A DNA stretch of 64,000 nt from Asterias amurensis (Eukaryota; Echinodermata; Asteroidea; Forcipulatida; Asteriidae). The stretch spans positions 558,001-622,000 of the forward strand of contig NC_092666.1 in assembly GCF_032118995.1 (NCBI RefSeq), in the 5' to 3' direction. Position numbers and translations under genes: made by a program. A model generated the notes under the pieces. The model was not told the origin of the DNA. It was given only the letters and a program-made list of their open reading frames with translations, and searched no databases. Position 1 is the stretch's first letter; every line of letters begins with the position of its first letter. Shown here one piece after another: positions 61,112 through 64,000 of this stretch.

Positions 61112-62635
61112 ATTAATCTAAATATCAACTCATTAATTTTAATATTGGGCGTTTTGAAATTCTACCCATTGCTTGGGTCGGCTGGTCGGTGTCCTCATCA
61201 ATACTTTATGGAGTGTGGACGGTCAATGGAGCTAATGTTTGGTGGATGGTGTTTTTACCAAAGGAAATGAAAATCAAATAAACTTCAGAGACACGTTGCT
61301 ATTCTTGCTTTTAAAACACAAAAACAATAATGAGGAATTGAAAGTATTGCACAGGCAGCCATTTTGTAAGCAAATGGTAAAATTTGGAACACTTTATTTA
61401 TAAATTAGGGAACATCAATAAATTGTCGTTTTTTATTAATATAAAAATAGTAAGTTTAAAATAAGATCAAAACTAAGCAGTGACAGTTTGTTCATCACAA
61501 ATTTTAAAACTGTACATAATGGCTAAGCATTCCTGCTAAATTAACATGATTCTTGCAAAAAACAAAACGAGCAACACAGAAAACACAAAGAAAGTCAGCT
61601 TGTCTGGTGCAGCCTAAAACTCCCCTATTATCTGGAAAATGGATTCGCCCATTGAATGTTGTGTGTAGCGTGCTTAGTATAGATCAAAATCTTCTTACAG
61701 GGAGTCAAATACGCCGATCCAAAATTGCGCATTTGTTACTCACATTTTGCACCTCAGTTCGGGCAAATTCAAGTGAGTGACCTTTGTATATAACACTTAC
61801 CAGCAAAACGCATTGCCGGTAATCCGGTATTTCTAGACTAACAAAGTCTGCACACGCTTAACAAGCTCCCACCCAGTCAGCAGTGGTGTGTAGAGAAAGC
61901 ATGTTTACGATTTACGTCCACAAGTACAATATACACACACAGGGCATGGCTGCAGTAAGTGCACACACTCTGAGAACGACCGGCCGGAGTGTCGACTAGA
62001 CAAAAGAGCGCACAATTTCTCTGGTTTGCATGTACACCACATTCAACAAATTCCTTAATAACGAGTACACCCCTTTACAAGAACCTTTTGCATGTTTTGA
62101 TATACTTACATTACATAACAGTTACACAGTTCGATTCGTGCGGCCAGCAGCACTAATGTACACTCATCACAAACACCAAGACTAAAATCCACCAATCGTA
62201 TCGTCCGTCCGTGTGTGCGTGTATGGTGGGCCTCCACACGGCGCTACACCTTGGCCGTACACACACGGACATTATTCTACTCGACTGTGCATGACTACGC
62301 GGCGCGGTGGTGGTATGCGTGTCCGCCGGCCGGCTTGCCGTCCCAGGTCCCCCCGCAATTTTATTTGTTTGCCATCCTCAATTTTTGTTTCCTTTCCTGA
62401 ATGAGTTAGAAGGACACAAAAATGTCCATTTGAAAAGCACTGCGGCAGTGGGAATTTCGTAGTGCAGCAAAAGTGTATCCCGCTCTTATTGTAACTTGGT
62501 ACACTCTGATGGCGGGGGGGGGGGGGGGGGCGGGGGAGGACGACCACACTGGTAGGGATTTTGCATCACAGGTAGCACTCACAATGATGGTGTGTGCCGT
62601 TTTTTTCCAGTTCCATTATAATTATTTCTTATTCA
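61112..62635. other. Non-coding; possible promoter region at its centre
   Basis: On the minus strand, an ATG at 61813 gives MRFAG up to GCTG|GTAAGT (61801), a perfect donor, in a region less AT-rich than its surroundings (61800-62350). It could be a first exon, but no second exon is established. Confidence 0.3.
62514..62530 (+). repeat. Poly-G tract
   Basis: Seventeen consecutive G residues. Such runs are prone to sequencing and assembly length errors. Confidence 0.8.
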
Positions 62636-63112
62636 TAAATACCCCAGACAGTTTCTCTACTCCTATTGGTGGAGAGCGCGTCACGTGGTGTTGTTTAAAC
62701 GGTTGATAATGATCAGTGTTTATAACCGGCTGGCTTCCGCGTATCAGCGCGCAAGATTATAAAGATTATTTCTAAGCACGCACGTAATCTATTTCTAAGC
62801 GCACGCGCGCATACACACAACCCACACGCAACATACTCTTCACAAAGTTTTTGAAAAAAATATTTCAAACCTCGATTTTTCAACTGTTGAAGTGTCTGTA
62901 ATTGTATTTTTTAACGTTTTTTTAACAAAAGGGCATTAATGAATGGGAATAAAAGAGTAGTGACTCGTTCTTACACGTCCGTTTAAAAGATTGCAGGGTC
63001 GTTGCCGTGCGATAAAGGCCCTCGCCTTCAGCTTATATCACACAGCAATTCGACCCAGCGGCTTTAACCGGCCGTGTGAGAACTTGTCGCTACCCTTTTA
63101 TTCCCTTATTCA
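62636..63112 (+). mobile_element. Family K, long copy
   Basis: Left part ACAGTTTCTCTACTCCTATT and GGTGGAGAGCGCGTCACGTG, middle GGCTGGCTTCCGCGTATC, then the K hairpin (GATAAAGGCCCTCGCCTT) and the end TACCCTTTTATTCCCTTATT. Confidence 0.75.
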
Positions 63113-63546
63113 TAAATATCTCAAGACAGTTTCGCTATTCGTCACGTGGGTGTGTATAAACCTTTGTTTATGACCAGTAAAAAGTGTTAAAAAATGGGCG
63201 TGACACGCGAGCTTGCACCTGTTCTTATAAGACAGTTTCTTCATTCCTATTGGTCAAGAGCACCTTATAAGGAATTGTTTACCCGAGGGCGGCGAAGGGC
63301 TTTACCATTTCATAGCTGGAGGGGTGTTGTGTTGAAAGAAATCATTGAACAGTTATAATTTTTGCATTTATTTTACTTTTTGACCAAAAAGTGTTGATGT
63401 TTTTGACCGAAAAGGTATTTATGAATGGAAATCAAATCGGTTTTCAACTAGTGGTTTAAACCCGCCGAGGCCTGGTTCTTGAGCCAGGCCTCGTTGGGAT
63501 GAAACCACTAGTTGAAAACCTCTTCACCACACATTGATTCCCTTAT
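63107..63546 (+). mobile_element. Foldback MITE family C, copy 3
   Basis: It begins TTATTCATAAATATCTC, continues with GGGCGTGACACGCGAGCTTG, and carries a short hairpin GCCGAGGCCTGGTTCTTGA / GCCAGGCCTCG. It ends CACATTGATTCCCTTATTA and abuts family K on the left and family D on the right. Confidence 0.78.
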
Positions 63547-63642
63547 TAAAGGAACACGTTGCCTTGGTTCGGTCGAGTTGGTCCATGAAAAGCATTTGTA
63601 ACCGTTTGTTATAAAATGCATATGGTTAGAAAGATGCTTTAA
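63547..63642 (+). mobile_element. MITE family D, left end only
   Basis: AAAGGAACACGTTGCCTTGG to AAGATGCTTT matches the first 95 bases of the copy at 60720. Confidence 0.75.
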
Positions 63643-63647
63643 AGCCA

Positions 63648-64000
63648 TTGGACCTTTCGGTTCAGACAAAAAAAAAAAAAGTTCACAGATTTACAAATAA
63701 CTTACAGGGTTTACAGAAGGCAATGGTGAAAGACTTCCCTTGAAATATTAGTCCATGAAATGCTTTACTTTTTGAGAAAACAGCAAAACAATATAAATTC
63801 TCGTTAACGAGAATTACGGATTTATTTGAAACACATGTCATGACACGGCGAAACGCGCGGAAACAAGGGTGGGTTATTCCGTTATTTTCTCCCGACTCCG
63901 ATGACCGATTGAGCCCAATTTTTCACAGGTTTGTTATTTGATATAGGAGTTGTGATACACGAAGTGTGGGCTTTGGAAAATACTGTTTACCGAAAGGGTC
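63648..64000. mobile_element. MITE family F, reaching the window edge
   Basis: The left end GGACCTTTCGGTTCAGAC and the right end TGTTTACCGAAAGGGTC are inverted. The segment ATTGAGCCCAATTTTTCACA and GGTTTGTTATTTGATAT is shared with the core of family B, so the two are related. Confidence 0.65.

Overview
The window is eukaryotic, non-coding-rich DNA: spliced genes with GT-AG introns, many short dispersed repeats and very few long reading frames. The two recognisable genes have clear vertebrate orthologues. The repeat families (a TTAA-flanked MITE, TU-like foldback transposons of the type first described in sea urchin, L2-type LINEs with matching tRNA-derived SINEs) point to a deuterostome invertebrate, most likely an echinoderm and probably a sea star. 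That placement is inference, not proven by the sequence alone.

Layout. 0-8.3 kb is a mosaic of foldback/MITE/SINE debris. It holds a duplicated block with two perfect kappaB-like palindromes ahead of a possible first exon. 8.4-12.4 kb carries a complete three-exon + strand gene, CFAP68 (148 aa, a ciliary protein), with an RFX X-box-like site upstream. Its first intron contains a TU-like foldback transposon that encloses a canonical histone-mRNA 3' stem-loop. 12.4-19 kb is repeats. 19.07-35.76 kb is the minus-strand gene HSPA13 (STCH, an ER Hsp70-like ATPase). Five coding exons are mapped; the exon with the start codon is not securely found. Its introns are stuffed with transposons: an intact L2-type LINE, a Tigger transposase relic, a pogo-like nonautonomous element, a 2.4 kb palindrome and a 3.2 kb foldback. 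Two HSPA13 splice sites are tandemly duplicated. 36-46 kb is nested MITEs (hAT in a foldback), a minisatellite grown out of a reverse transcriptase gene, and a second TU-like element. 46.26-52.91 kb is a single-exon minus-strand gene for a ~2,218-aa C2H2 zinc-finger protein with a coding minisatellite. 53-64 kb is repeats plus a few unassigned exon-like fragments on the minus strand.

The genes do not form an operon or obvious pathway: CFAP68 (axoneme), HSPA13 (ER proteostasis) and the zinc-finger protein (presumably nuclear) look like independent neighbours. What is most remarkable is the repeat biology: nested insertions with readable target-site duplications, LINE/SINE pairs sharing a 3' tail, histone 3'-end signals without histone genes, and duplicated splice sites. 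All intron-exon calls were made by eye from conserved protein and GT/AG context, without alignment software.
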